From Alisma plantago-aquatica (lineage: Eukaryota; Streptophyta; Magnoliopsida; Alismatales; Alismataceae): 64,000 nt of DNA. A model generated the notes under the pieces. That model saw only the letters and a list, made by a program, of their open reading frames with translations, had not been told where the DNA came from and made no database searches. Made by a program: the position numbers and the translations under genes. The stretch lies in the NCBI GenBank assembly GCA_963693085.1, contig OY856409.1, positions 1,531,082,472 to 1,531,146,471 on the forward strand. The letters run 5' to 3'. Of this stretch, positions 12,901 to 24,225 are shown one piece after another (position 1 is the first letter of the stretch; each line of letters starts with the position of its first letter).

Positions 12901-13051
12901 ACGTTGAGAAATTTAGAACGATCCTCGCCCAGCGCCGCGGCCTCCACGGCCGCCGGCGGCACCTCCACGCATGCAGAAAGTGATTGACCGTAGCCCTTAT
13001 ATACAATCTAGTCAATTGATCTATAATTATATATACATGTCAAAAGGAAGG

Positions 13052-13490
13052 AAAACTACCTCTTTCAACCATATCAGGATATCTGAAAGGCATAATAAAA
13101 GATAATGTATGGAATATGATTGACAAGACAAGTCGAATAAGAACTTATCATAATATCTGAGGAACATGTAATTATATGCAAGATATAACTAGGACAAATA
13201 TTCAAGCAAGGCCTCAACCATTGTTTCGTGTTTGCCCTAAGCAAGTATACTATACGGCTGAATTACCATTTATTATGCCCTAAGGAAGTGAGTCAGACCA
13301 CTCAGATCCAAACTGACCACCGCTTGGTCATAATCGGTTGCCATACAAGTTCAATGGAAGAGCCAGACTCCATGACCTCATACCCTTATGGTCAGTGCAC
13401 AAGAGCCAACAAGCAAGACCGTAGTCTCATGCTTAAGTTGCCTTAGCCACACAGGTTCAGGATATCGTTAACCTAGCCCACCTTGGTACT
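13052..13490 (-). repeat. 5' LTR of element A, second part; begins with TSD copy
   Basis: The first 14 bases are the right copy of the LINE duplication. The rest continues the LTR of element A. Its order of words (caaggcctca, tgttccgtgttt-like, aatggaagag-c-gactccatgacctc, gtctcatgcttaagt, gcc-gccttggtac) matches 62810-63105 in LTR I. The LTR is again interrupted at 13491, directly after ccttggtact, by LTR C. No gene is present. Confidence 0.85.
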
Positions 13491-14712
13491 TGTGGCATAC
13501 AACTCATAAAAACATAATTAACTAATGCGGAAGCGTTCATCAAGCAGTGGATTAGCGAAAATCACTAAAAATTAAAACTTTTTGCAAAGAGATCCATTCA
13601 TAGGAAAACTCTTTCATTTAGAACCAAAGTAAAACTTTACATCCTGGTTCATATATATACATCTCATGTACTTTTTCTTCTCGAGGAATACAAACATTAA
13701 CTACTCTGTCTTAACTGTACACAGGTAGTATAAAACCCTCGAGGCATTAAGCCAAAATCTCAAAATCACTAACTACAATTCCGAGGACCTAAGAGTATAG
13801 AGACGACACATAGGACTCTATCAACATCTATACAAGGCATGACAGCCAGTGTCTCCACCTGAGGCTTCACTGTTGTCCCTACTACTACTGCTGTCCTTCA
13901 CCTCCTGAAGGATTCCTGTCTCTTCGTCCACATCCACCTAAAAATGTGGTTCCCACGGGGGTGAGACAATTATAAAAATTGTGCCAATGAGAGATATAAC
14001 TCTCCGCCAGTAACATTTTTATTGCAAATTATGAAGATAAATATGAACAAAGAAATCATATTTATTTGACAGCAAATATTTTAATGTCTAACAGATTAGA
14101 TCATTATTCTATATCAAAAGCATTACAACTGTAACTTGATAGAATCAACATGTCACTATTCCTTTAATGAATATGAAGAACATGTATAACATCTACTCAA
14201 ACTACAGAATCATTACCACTGCATAAACTCTCTTCAGGATTAGATCATATAACTAAAGCCTGGCATTATCATTGTGGAGTCATGGCCCGTAGCCACACTC
14301 TTTTCACAAGGTGTTGGGATCTTAATCCCTTATTTCAACACTGGCAATTCTCATCCCTTCACAATTTCAATACCATAACCATGAAATCCTGGGTATTCAA
14401 ACCCTTAGCTCATACAATGGCTGCTTGTGTAACAAGTATCATGTTTATCTTGGTCAGTTGACCTAAAGGTGTTAGTTACCCAGGATTTCATCATGACACT
14501 TGAGGTCATTAACTCTCTTTCTACCTCTTACCAGGCAACAAGGTATATTTGGGCACACAAGGCTCAATAAGTAAATTCAAACTAACAATACATCATAGCT
14601 CATACCTAGCTATGCTCATCATCTCATGATACCTGCATGGTTAGCACATATGATAGCAGCACATCAATTATCCATTAATACCATGCAAAAACAATGTATT
14701 GATAATTCAACG

Positions 14713-14880
14713 GTATTACCCTTAATCCTTTACCAGGATTAGGATTTCCATCACACATTTCATGTATCAGTATTACCCAATCCTTTACCAGGATTAGGAT
14801 TTCCATCACACATTTCATGTATCAGTATTACCCTTAATCCTTTACCAGGATTAGGATTTCCATCACACATCTTATGTATC
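14713..14880. repeat. Three tandem copies of a 54-57 bp unit
   Basis: The unit starts agtattaccc, contains tttaccaggattaggatttc and ends catcacacatttcatgtatc. It is present three times head to tail. The middle copy is 3 bases shorter and the third is diverged at its end. It lies inside LTR C. Confidence 0.9.
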
Positions 14881-15209
14881 ATTCATCCAATTATATTGGA
14901 TTTATAACACAACAGGGTATACTAGGATTTGGGGTGTTGGATATGATCTCTATCATATCTTGATGTATCACTTGCCTCAACACCATTAACTTTCTTGAGT
15001 TCATATACTCATCTTGTATTAGGGTATTACCCATCCTAATACTTTATGCACCAATTTATCACATTCAACATGTAAAGTAGTGATCATTAGTCACTCACTT
15101 GGAATATACAACTATTACCATTACTATGGATTCATCCATAAGTCATGAATTAACAAAAAGACCATGATAGGTCCTTTTCAAATCAATTCCAAGTCAATCA
15201 TAGAGTACC

Positions 15210-15325
15210 ACAGCCGTGTGACCAAGAACGGCCGTGCCAAGGGAAGCTACCACGGCCGTGCTACCTTGCACGGTCGTGCAAAGGTAAAATACCACGACCG
15301 TGCTGCCTAACACGGTCGTGCTACA
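15210..15325. repeat. Cluster of CACG-N-CCGTG palindromes in LTR C
   Basis: Within 115 bases there are several near-identical palindromic decamers (cacggccgtg, cacgaccgtg and single-base variants), spaced roughly 15-30 bases apart. The equivalent cluster in D lies at 22370-22475. The function is unknown; in RNA each could form a short hairpin. Confidence 0.85.
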
Positions 15326-15539
15326 AGAGTTCATTTCATGAATCATATTCAAGTATGCATTCTATTCTTTTATTAGGGAATTATGGTTCCACATACCATT
15401 TCCCTTCATTAGAATAGGGATTGCATATAGTATCACCCTTTATTAGGGTTTCATATCACATTGCCCATGATTAGGGTTTATTACTCATTCCCAATTAGGG
15501 TTTCTCCTAGAATCACCCTCAATTAGGGATTCACATGGA

Positions 15540-15660
15540 TACACCTTCAATTAGGAATTCATATGGATGCCTCCTCAACTAGGGTCTCACATGGATGCAC
15601 CCTCAACTAGGGTTTCACATGGATGCACCCTCAACTAGGGTTTGAGTTCAATAACCCTGT
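15540..15660. repeat. Tandem repeat of about 27-28 bp with agggttt core
   Basis: Four or so diverged head-to-tail copies of a unit containing cacatggatgcaccctcaac and tagggttt are visible. The wider region from 15380 is rich in dispersed attagggttt words, which also occur in LTRs elsewhere in the window. It is not a telomere array: the heptamers are separated by unrelated sequence. Confidence 0.75.
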
Positions 15661-16289
15661 CAATTAGGGTTTATGTTCATATTTAGGGTTTCATGATCTC
15701 TTTGCTTAAGGATCATAACCCTTAATCACCACATGAATCATATTCATGTATGAATTCATGCTATCTACTTCTTAACTTGATTAGGTCATATCAACTCTTC
15801 ATTCAAGTACATACAACTATGATTAACATAGTGTATCAAGTCATTGATCCTATAAGCAATTAGAGATTCATCCCTTAATTGGCACTTAATCACTTAGGTA
15901 CTATTAGGGTTTCAACCTTTGTACCTTCATTGATTACCATTACTAATCATCATTGGAACAATAGAACATTCATCATCTTAATTCTCAAAGATTCAATCAC
16001 ATTGGACCTCCATTACATAATGTATCCAATTGAATTAGGGTTTCCAATGTTGATTCCTTCAATCATTGGATTCATGGAACCAATCATCAATTGGACCTAC
16101 CCTCATACTTCAATTGAGTTGAATAGGTCAACCTTCAACTGATTTTACCCTCAATTGACCCTCAATTTATCATCAATTAGGGTTTGATTCAATTGAATTT
16201 GGGCTTGGAATCGATGATCCTTCAACACTAATCAATGCAGAACTAGTTGTATTGAAACCATTGAACCATCATCCAAATTGGGTATGACC

Positions 16290-17650
16290 TGACCTCAAAC
16301 GGTCTTGAGGTCGTTTGGATGACCTCCAAACGGTCTTGGGGCCGTTTTACCATCATATCACTCAAATCCAAGCCATCCAATTAAGGTTTGGATCATTGGA
16401 TTGATCACCAAATCAGCATTGAATTGTATATCAGCTTGGTACCTTTAGACCTTTAAACACCTAAGCATACTCAACCCTAGAACTCCAAACGGTCTTGGGT
16501 GACCACCAAACGGTCTTCAGACCGTTTGGATGAGCTCCAAACGGTCTTGAGACCGTTTGGCCCATCCAACCTTTGGACTTTAGTGAAAAATCATCTTGGA
16601 TTGGTCTATCGAGTTGATCAACAAATCAGCACTTCATTGCAATATGATTAGTACTTTTGGACCTTCCATTGGTCAACTATACTTGACCCCAGACCTCCAA
16701 ACGGTCTTGGGGTGATCCCCAAACGGTCTTTAGACCGTTTGGGTGATCCCCAAATGGTCTTGAAACCGTTTGGGCTAATCAACCCAAAATCTCAGCTTAA
16801 CTCATTGGAATTTCAGCACTGTTTGCAATTAGGGTTTGCCTAATTGATTAGCCTTCAACTCACGACTCCTTGGGAATTAACCCCTCAAATTTGGTGAGTC
16901 ATTATACCACATCATTAAGAACAGGAATCGAAAACGTTCAACACTTTTTCAATGCACTCAAACGGTCTTGAACCCGTTTACCCAACTAGGTCAATTTAAT
17001 CAGGTTGAAAATCAGCACTTAATCCAATTAGGTTTCCCTACTTTATTAGCCTTCAACCTATGATTACTTTTGAGTTAACCCATTAAATTTGGAGGGTCAT
17101 TAACCAACACCATTAGGAACAGGAATCTTAAACGGTCAACGCTTGGTCAACGCACTCAAACGGTCTTGAACCCGTTTGCCCAACTAGGTCAATTTAATCA
17201 GGTTGAAAATCAGCACTTAATCCAATTAGGTTTCCCTAATTGATTAGCCTTCAACCTATGATTCCTTTTGAGTTAACCCTTAAAATATTGAGGGTCATTA
17301 ACCAACATCATTAGGAACAGGAATCGCAAACGATCAACACTTGGTCAACTTCACCAAACTCTCTTGAACCCGTTTTCCCAAACAGGTGAAGTTATTCAGG
17401 TTGAAAATCAGCACTTAATTCAATTCGATTTGTCTAACTGATTGGCCTTCAACCTATGATTCCTTTGGATTTAACCCCTCAAATTTGCAGGTTCATTAGC
17501 CTAGAAAATTAGGAACAAGATTCCCAAACAGTCCACCCTTGGTCAACTCAACCAAACGGTCTTGAACCCGTTTGCCTCCAAACGGTTTGCAACCCGTTTG
17601 GTCACCAAACGGTTTTGGTGAAACCATTTGGTCCCAACCATTGAGATCGT
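16290..17650. repeat. Dispersed AAACGGTCTTGAGACCGTTT-type hairpin repeats in LTR C
   Basis: More than a dozen half or full copies of a 20-base palindrome built from aaacggtctt and gaccgttt arms occur here. They are embedded in longer, imperfect repeat units of roughly 200-250 bases that begin near aatcagcactta (about 16800-17500). Full palindromes lie near 16500-16560 and 16700-16770. The same motif fills 20500-21660 in D. Confidence 0.88.
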
Positions 17651-18158
17651 TTTCTCCCAAGATATTTGGTGAGGTGCTTTCTTATGATGATGTCATCATC
17701 ATCTTCCTTCGTGCACCCAAGAACAGCAACCGTTCTTGATGGAATTTGCAGCAAAGAAGCAAAAGTGTATCAAATTGAAGAAATCAATCAACAGAGCATA
17801 GAAGATTGATGCAATAGCAATGTTTGAGGGTTTAAGTTATAAAACCCGCCTCCAATTGAGCTCCAAAGCTCCACGCTCACGCCATTCATGGTGTATGAAG
17901 CTCTTGCAACTCCCCCTAGGCTCGTCCTCAAGCTTTTGGTTGCAAAAGTTGGCTAGGGTTGAAGAGGAGATCGAAATAAGAAGGAATCCATAATTTATTT
18001 TCGATTTCCACCATGAAATCAAGGAGAATGAAGGTCAAGGGATTACCAAAAGGTTGGGGCTCATCCTCCTATTGCTCCTCTCTAGCTCCTTGGTCTGTTT
18101 TACAAGTAAGGGAAAGAAGAAAATCCGAAATAGCCTTTCATTTGGCTTGAAAAAGGCA

Positions 18159-18166
18159 CTTTTATA
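18159..18166 (-). promoter_or_regulatory. TATA-like box in LTR C
   Basis: TATAAAAG on the element's sense strand lies between the U3-side homology (18590-18830) and the long repeat-rich part of the LTR. This is where a retrotransposon promoter is expected. The block around it is missing from solo LTR D. Confidence 0.45.
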
Positions 18167-18890
18167 AGGAAATTGATGAGAGAGAAAATGCATTATTAAA
18201 ATGCATTAAATTCCAAAAATATGGCCGCCTCTTCCCCCTAAAATCCCTTAAGGACGAGGAACCTTCTTTTGCCTTTAATTCTCCTTCATTATCCTTAATT
18301 TAAAGAAAAGCAAATTAAGCACCTTAATGCTTATTATATTAATATCCATATGTGAGTGGGTTTTCTTTTTCTTATAATAAGGTGAGTGGAATTTCACCTA
18401 CTTAGGATATTTTCGTTCCTTATCTTGGAAAAGGAACGTCCATCCTTATTCAAAATCAACCCAAAACATTTTGGTTGAAAGTCCTTCAATTATTTTTATT
18501 CATTTTTGCCCTAAATCAAATTAGGGTTTCACTTATGATTAAATCTTGATTATTTTAATATCAAGATTCTCTCTCCTCCAACTTAATTCAAATGAGGCAC
18601 CCCTATCATTTTATTTGCTCTACATGATTCCAAGAAACATTAGGGACCTTATTAAAGTGGTAATTTGCATATTGAACCTTAGTTTTTGGGTAAATTGCAC
18701 TTTACCAAAACTAGATTTTAATGCACAACATTGTCCAACAAGCTCTATCTTGGTGTCCAGACTTGTAGAAACCTTACCACTACATCATATTCATTCTCAT
18801 GGGGTCTCAATATCAGAGGAACATCTTATCAGGGTTTCTCAATGTAATGAGTGCATATTAAATTCAATTTCAACATAAATCTTATTAGTT

Positions 18891-20020
18891 CATTGTATAT
18901 CACAGTTCTGAACAAATATTAGCAGGAACATTACAACTAGCAATAATAAAAGCATATAGATATCATGTATCATTCCTCATACTCAGAATAGATTTATCAT
19001 ATAACATATGCTTGTTCCATCCAATCTGAATAGATGCCAATAAATTTCATGCATATACATGCATAACAGACTTAGTTCTCTTCTTCTTTTATTTCACATT
19101 CTTCATATGGGGTTACTAATCAACACATGTTGATTATCATTTGAATTCCATCAGAATAGTCCATTCTCATAGTACAAGTATTCTATAAAATAATCACAAT
19201 ACAAGCACACATTCTTGTAAATCATTTCAAATACTTGAGTTTCATCTTTTAGTTGAATTCAACTACAGTTATGTACATCTCTTAATCCCCCATTTGAGAT
19301 TTTCATTCATTAGCATCATCAAACTCATCATTTTAGGGTAAGAGTTACATCGTTAAAATCATCAACTAGTTCCTATCTTTTTCCATCATTTTAGACTTGG
19401 TAGTCTCAACTTCTTTCATTTTATGTTCATTACATTATCTGGACCAATCTTTCTTGATTCACTTTACATACAATGCTTCTCTTCTACATAACATTTATTA
19501 AAGTACAATTCTTAGTATATTTCATTTAACTTGGGTTAATCCACATGTAATTAAAATAAAAGATAAAATACTTCATCTTACTATCTTCATTAGTTTCATC
19601 TTTATCTTGCAATCACCATTAAGTACATCTTGTTCATATTGTCTCTTACATTCAGATAAGTGTGCCTTGTCATTTACTACTAATGTCATTCCCATAATCA
19701 ACAATGATCATTCTTTAATATACTAAAACAAATGCATTAGACTTAGATGATATTAGTAAGACTCATCATATTCAATTGAAGTATTAATGCTTTCAACTTC
19801 AACATTTGATCACATTTACAACATCATAAACAAGTTCTAGCCTTATCACTCATAATCTCTTAATAATAAACTTTTAGGGTTTTCAAGAAGTCATTCCTCA
19901 GTTCAACATATCATAAGGATTATATCATTCAGTAATCCAATCATGACTCAAGGGTTCATTAGGGTTATTCACAAACATGGAAATCCTAGTTTCCATTTTC
20001 ACACATTTCATTCATCAATC
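18891..20020. other. AT-rich non-coding stretch between LTR C and solo LTR D
   Basis: No frame, tRNA or recognisable repeat is visible. The composition (many tcatta and ttcatc words) resembles the U3-side of LTR C. It may be the distal U3 of C or older sequence into which D inserted. Because D lies within this stretch with a clean duplication, 18891-20025 and 24226 onward were once contiguous. Confidence 0.5.
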
Positions 20021-20499
20021 ATAAGTGTAGCATCCCTGACCTGGGATATGAACTAACCCTAGGAGTTTTGTTTAAATATGTGATTAGATGCTTGTGGTTA
20101 TCTTTTGATATGTAATTAAAACTTCTGAGGAACATGTATTTCCATTTCTGTCCTTTTTGAACAATGTTGTAATATTGTTTTGTTTTGATGGACCTATGTG
20201 CAAATTACCCAATTAGAGGGGTTAACTTGCAAATTATACATGTTAAGATATTCCTATGGTGTTGAGACATCATAAGAATGAATATGATGTAGTGATATGG
20301 ATTCTCCAACCTTGGGCACCAAGATGTAGCTTGTAGAGCAATCCTTGTGTTTGAAACCCTAGTTTTGGTATAAAGTGTAATTTACCCAAAACTTAGGGTG
20401 CAACATGTAAAATACACCATCTAGAGTATCTTTCATGACTCTTGGCATCAACTAGAGCAAAGAAGGTGGCATTATTTCCAAAGTTCACCCTGATCCTAC

Positions 20500-21660
20500 T
20501 TTTTCAAACGGTCCTCCACCTGCAAACTGTTTGGAAGCAAACAGTTTCAAAACCGTTTGAGTGCAAACGGTTTCAACCAAACCGCATGAAAGCAAACGGT
20601 TTCTAAACCGTTTGGGTGCATTGACCATGGTTGACCGTTTGGGAAATCTGTTTTAAACATTATGGAATAATCACCCACCAAGAATCATCAACTAATTCCA
20701 AGAAAATCACCAATTGAAGGCACATTAGTCAACTAAACCCTAATCGGGTTTATTGCTGATTTCAATGGTGCAATCATGTTGAAGTTTGGGTTGAGTGACC
20801 CAAAAGGTTTCAAAACCGTTTGGGGATCACCCAAACGGTCTCAAGACCATTTGGTGATCACCCAAGACCGTTTGGAGGTCTATGGTTAAGTAGGGTTGGT
20901 CTATTGAGGGTCCAATCACATCAAGTTGTTGAATAATTAAGTGCTGATTTTGTGACCTAATTTAGGGTTCAACCCTTAAGTGAATGACTTAGTTTTGGTG
21001 TTGACATGGGCAAATGGTCTCAAGACCGTTTGGAGGATGTCCAAACGACCCCAAGACCGTTTGGGGTCAGGTCATGACCCAATTGAGTAATGGTTCTATA
21101 GGTTCAACATCAATTAGGCTCATGTTGATGCATGTTTAAGGGTAATTGTTTTCAAACCCTAATTCAATCAATTCAAACCCTAATTGGTGACCAATTGAGG
21201 TTCAATTGATGGTCAAATCAGTAAGGATTGACCTAATTGACTCAATTTATGAGTGGTTAACCTTTGCATGATCAATTGAGGGGTTCAACCTTGGAAACCC
21301 TAATTCAATTGGATAGGTTGAGGCACATTTTGGTCCATGCGGTTTTGAGGGTGTTTGGACGAAACAGTATCAAGACCGTTTGGGGCCAAACGGTCTCAAG
21401 ACCGTTTGGGACCAAACGATCCCAAACCGTTTGGTGGCCATGCGGTTTCAAGATTGATTTATCCGTGCGGTTTCAAAGTCAAAGTTGGCCCAAACGGTCA
21501 ACGAGACCAAACGGTCTTCACTTCACTTAGGGCAAACGGTCTTGATGGTGTACTTGGCCATGCGGTCTTGAAAGTCAAAGGGACCAAACGGTCAACAACT
21601 CCATGCGGTTTCAAAACCGTTTGGAGGTTGAAAATGTAAAACCGTTTGGGGTCTTTTAAG
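20500..21660. repeat. AAACGGTC / GACCGTTT palindrome cluster in solo LTR D
   Basis: Repeated arms aaacggtctt, ctcaagaccgtttgg, and variants ccatgcggttt and aaacagttt occur throughout. They are densest at 21340-21640, where direct and inverted arms alternate every 15-30 bases. Confidence 0.88.
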
Positions 21661-22369
21661 GTCAAGAATGTTTAATGCTTTAAAGGCTAAGATGGTTTAA
21701 TGGTTGATTAACCTAAACCCTAAAGATATATAAAGCCATTAAGGGGTTAAGTAATTAGTGGACTAATGCATGTATGGTCAATGATGAACATTACCAATGT
21801 ACCCTTGATGGGATAGAGTAACCAATACCCCCTTGATCAAGCAAACCCTAATGACCATAATGGTGATGACATGACTTATGTTATCAAGGTTGATTTGATT
21901 AACCTAATCAAGAGTGATGTAAACATCATCTAATAATAAGAGGAGAGAGAAGACTCCTAATATGAATGTGAATCAAGTAATATACTTCCAACATGTATGA
22001 ATGTACAGATTTAGGGTATGATCCTTTAAGGTGAGATCATGGAAACCCTAATTATGGTGATTAATGAATCTTAAAGCATTAATGAAAGTAATCTTCATAC
22101 ATGATGATGGTATGACCTCAATATCATGTAAAATGAACAGTAAACCCTAATTCTAGGGTAATATCATGTAATATGAATAGTAAACCCTAATCTAGGGTGA
22201 TGTAATGAAATGAACAGTGAACCCTAATTAGGAGTTATGATTTTAAGCATGAAGCTCTATTCTTGTATTATAAATGAGTAGTCATTATGCCTTTGTAAGA
22301 TAAAGGGGTTAAATAATCCAAATTGAATTAAATAGGAAAACCCTAACCCTAAAAACCAGCTGTGGCAAT

Positions 22370-22475
22370 GTGACACGGTCGTGGTGATTCTATGTAACAT
22401 GACCATGCAAGGTAGCGCGGCCATGGTGGCTTACTCTTGCACGACCGTGTACGATAGCACGACCGTGGTGTTCTA
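22370..22475. repeat. CACGACCGTG palindrome cluster in solo LTR D
   Basis: This is the counterpart of 15210-15325. Motifs acacggtcgtg, cgcggccatg, cacgaccgtg and cacgaccgtgg occur within about 100 bases, with the same spacing style as in LTR C. Confidence 0.85.
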
Positions 22476-24225
22476 TGATAAAATTGAAAAGAACTTGTAT
22501 TGTGCTAAGAAAGATATAATGTGCATGTTTTCAATTATACTAATCATACAGGTTGTTATATAGAAGTGATCATATCCAGGTAAGGGTTATGATGTCATAT
22601 TCATTAAAAGCACTTTATGAGTTATGAAAGTAATGACTATGCTTCTTAGTAAGGAGTAACATATGGGATTAATAGACTACATGAGAAATGTCTATATTGC
22701 TATCAAGTCATCAATATGTTACTTAAATAATAAGTGTATTGATGATCTAAGGGTTTGAACACCCTATTCCTGAATCACAATGATGAGATGGTTAGGGATT
22801 GAGATCCCAATGTTAACTAGATGTGAAATGAACTTGAGACAAGTAGTACTCTTTCTTTATAGAAATTATTTTAATGGTTTATGTCTGAAAACATGTCTGA
22901 TGCTAAAAGAATGCCATAATGTACTTAAATAATCAAGTATAATGATATCATGAAGAGCCCTGATCATAGATCCATCATTGTAAGTAGTTTAATGATGGTG
23001 AAACAGGTTTTCCTAAGGGAACTCCTAGAGAACATACTTTTGAGTATGTTGGGGTTATGGACGCAAATATCCTTACGTCCTAATGTAGGAATTGATGTAA
23101 GATGTACCTTTAATCCATCAATCCTTCATTAAATGTTTATGTCGGGACGATGTATTACTAATCTCCCGATGATGTTGTTAATGCCGCATCGATGTGAGAT
23201 AAACAAGAAATCTGTCGATGACGAAGAGAGTACATAATGCCACTGTAACTCTAATAGCGAAGTTTCCAGAATACCCTGGAAAGCTATTATAGCAGAGACA
23301 CAAGATGTCCTGCATGTGGATCCTTACTCTGACTGAGGAAGACGAGGTCATAAGAATCCGACTCTTTTGATGACCTATGTATGATACCGATGCGATTTCA
23401 TAATGTTCGGTTGGAGTATGAGAGGTGTAACTCATCTACTCAGGGCATAATAATGTTTGAAAAACATAACCAGCTGTGTAGCATATCTTCTTAGGTTGAA
23501 TTACAAGAAACAATGATTGATGATACATTGTTTATAATGTTCTAGTCAAGTAACTAGTATACATGTTCTTCATATTCCTTATTGAGATATGCTTTGATAT
23601 TCCATTATTTATAACTGAAATGACTGTCTAAGAGAATGTTGCTTTACTTAATATTAAACATGTTGTTGAATATTTAAAGTTCTATTTCTTATTGTTATTC
23701 CTTTATTGCAATAAAAAACTTCTGGCGGAGAGTTATAACTCTCGCTGGGACAATTATTCAAATTGTCTCACCCCCGTGGGATTCAACTTTTTAAGTAGAC
23801 GCCGAGGACAAAGGAAGCCATCAGTGGGTGAGCAGCAGCAGCAGCAACATCAGGGACAACAGTGATTCTCAGGTGGAGACACTATCTGTCAAGTTTTGTA
23901 GATAGTATGTCCTATGTGTCATCTCTGTACTCTCAGGTCCTAGGAGACAGTAGATGTTTAAAGTAGATCTGAGGTTTTTGGCTTAATGCCTCGAGATTTT
24001 TGTATCTTGCTTTGTACAGATAACATAGTAATTGATGTGGTAATTACTCGAGATGTAATGATGGATCATGTTGTAAACAACTTATCTTGTTTCTTTATGA
24101 AAGAGTTTTGTTGTTTAAAGATCTCTTTCCAAAAAGTTTTAATTTTTAGTAATTTTTAATAATTCCGCTGCTAGTTGATCGCTTCTGCATTCGTTGATCT
24201 TGTTTTTTCCGAGACAGACGTCACA

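Larger units (their letters stand above)
7214..13051 (-). mobile_element. L1-type LINE B, near full length, inserted in LTR of element A
   Basis: A 5.8-kb non-LTR retrotransposon. It has a poly(A) tail (T-run 7211-7221 on plus), a long ORF2 with endonuclease, reverse transcriptase, zinc finger and RNase H, an overlapping ORF1 with nucleic-acid-binding domains, and about 14-bp target duplications on both sides. The right edge, at the second duplication copy, places the 5' end near 13051. Between 12970 and 13051 there is only an untranslated leader. The GC content is clearly higher than in the surrounding LTRs. Four stops in ORF2 and at least one in ORF1 show it is inactive, but it is otherwise well preserved and therefore younger than element A. 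Confidence 0.93.
13491..18890 (-). repeat. Long LTR C (Tekay-related), minus orientation
   Basis: It begins on the plus strand with TGTGGCATAC, an LTR U5 edge. It is homologous, in inverted order, to solo LTR D: 13520-14030 matches 24190-23700, the CACGACCGTG cluster matches 22370-22475, the AAACGGTC clusters match 20500-21660, and 18590-18830 matches 20480-20256. It is about 1 kb longer than D because it keeps a promoter-like block (about 17650-18590) that D lacks. The right (U3) edge could not be located. It enters the LTR of element A after GTACT. No coding region is present; short open frames at 15879 and 17837 are chance. Confidence 0.8.
20026..24225 (+). mobile_element. Solo LTR D, 4.2 kb, Tekay-related, with 5-bp TSD
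   Basis: It starts TGTAGCATCC and ends GACGTCACA, and it is bracketed by a perfect ATAAG duplication (20021-20025 and 24226-24230). No primer site or polypurine tract adjoins it, so it is a solo LTR left by LTR-LTR recombination. It is homologous in inverted orientation to LTR C. It has clusters of AAACGGTC-type and CACGACCGTG-type palindromes in the same order. Relative to C it lacks about 0.9 kb near 20480, the promoter-like block. No coding region; short frames at 21264, 21355 and 22381 cross the repeats. Confidence 0.92.

Noticed and set aside
15380..15700. Telomere-like agggttt words
   Set aside because: The heptamers are interspersed with unrelated sequence and are part of diverged tandem units in an LTR; the same words are scattered through many LTRs here.
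18546..18878. 110-codon plus-strand frame
   Set aside because: It lies in the U3-side of LTR C, antisense to the element, and the matching part of D does not keep it open.
22381..22563. 60-codon frame beginning in the CACGACCGTG cluster
   Set aside because: A chance frame through palindromic repeats in solo LTR D.
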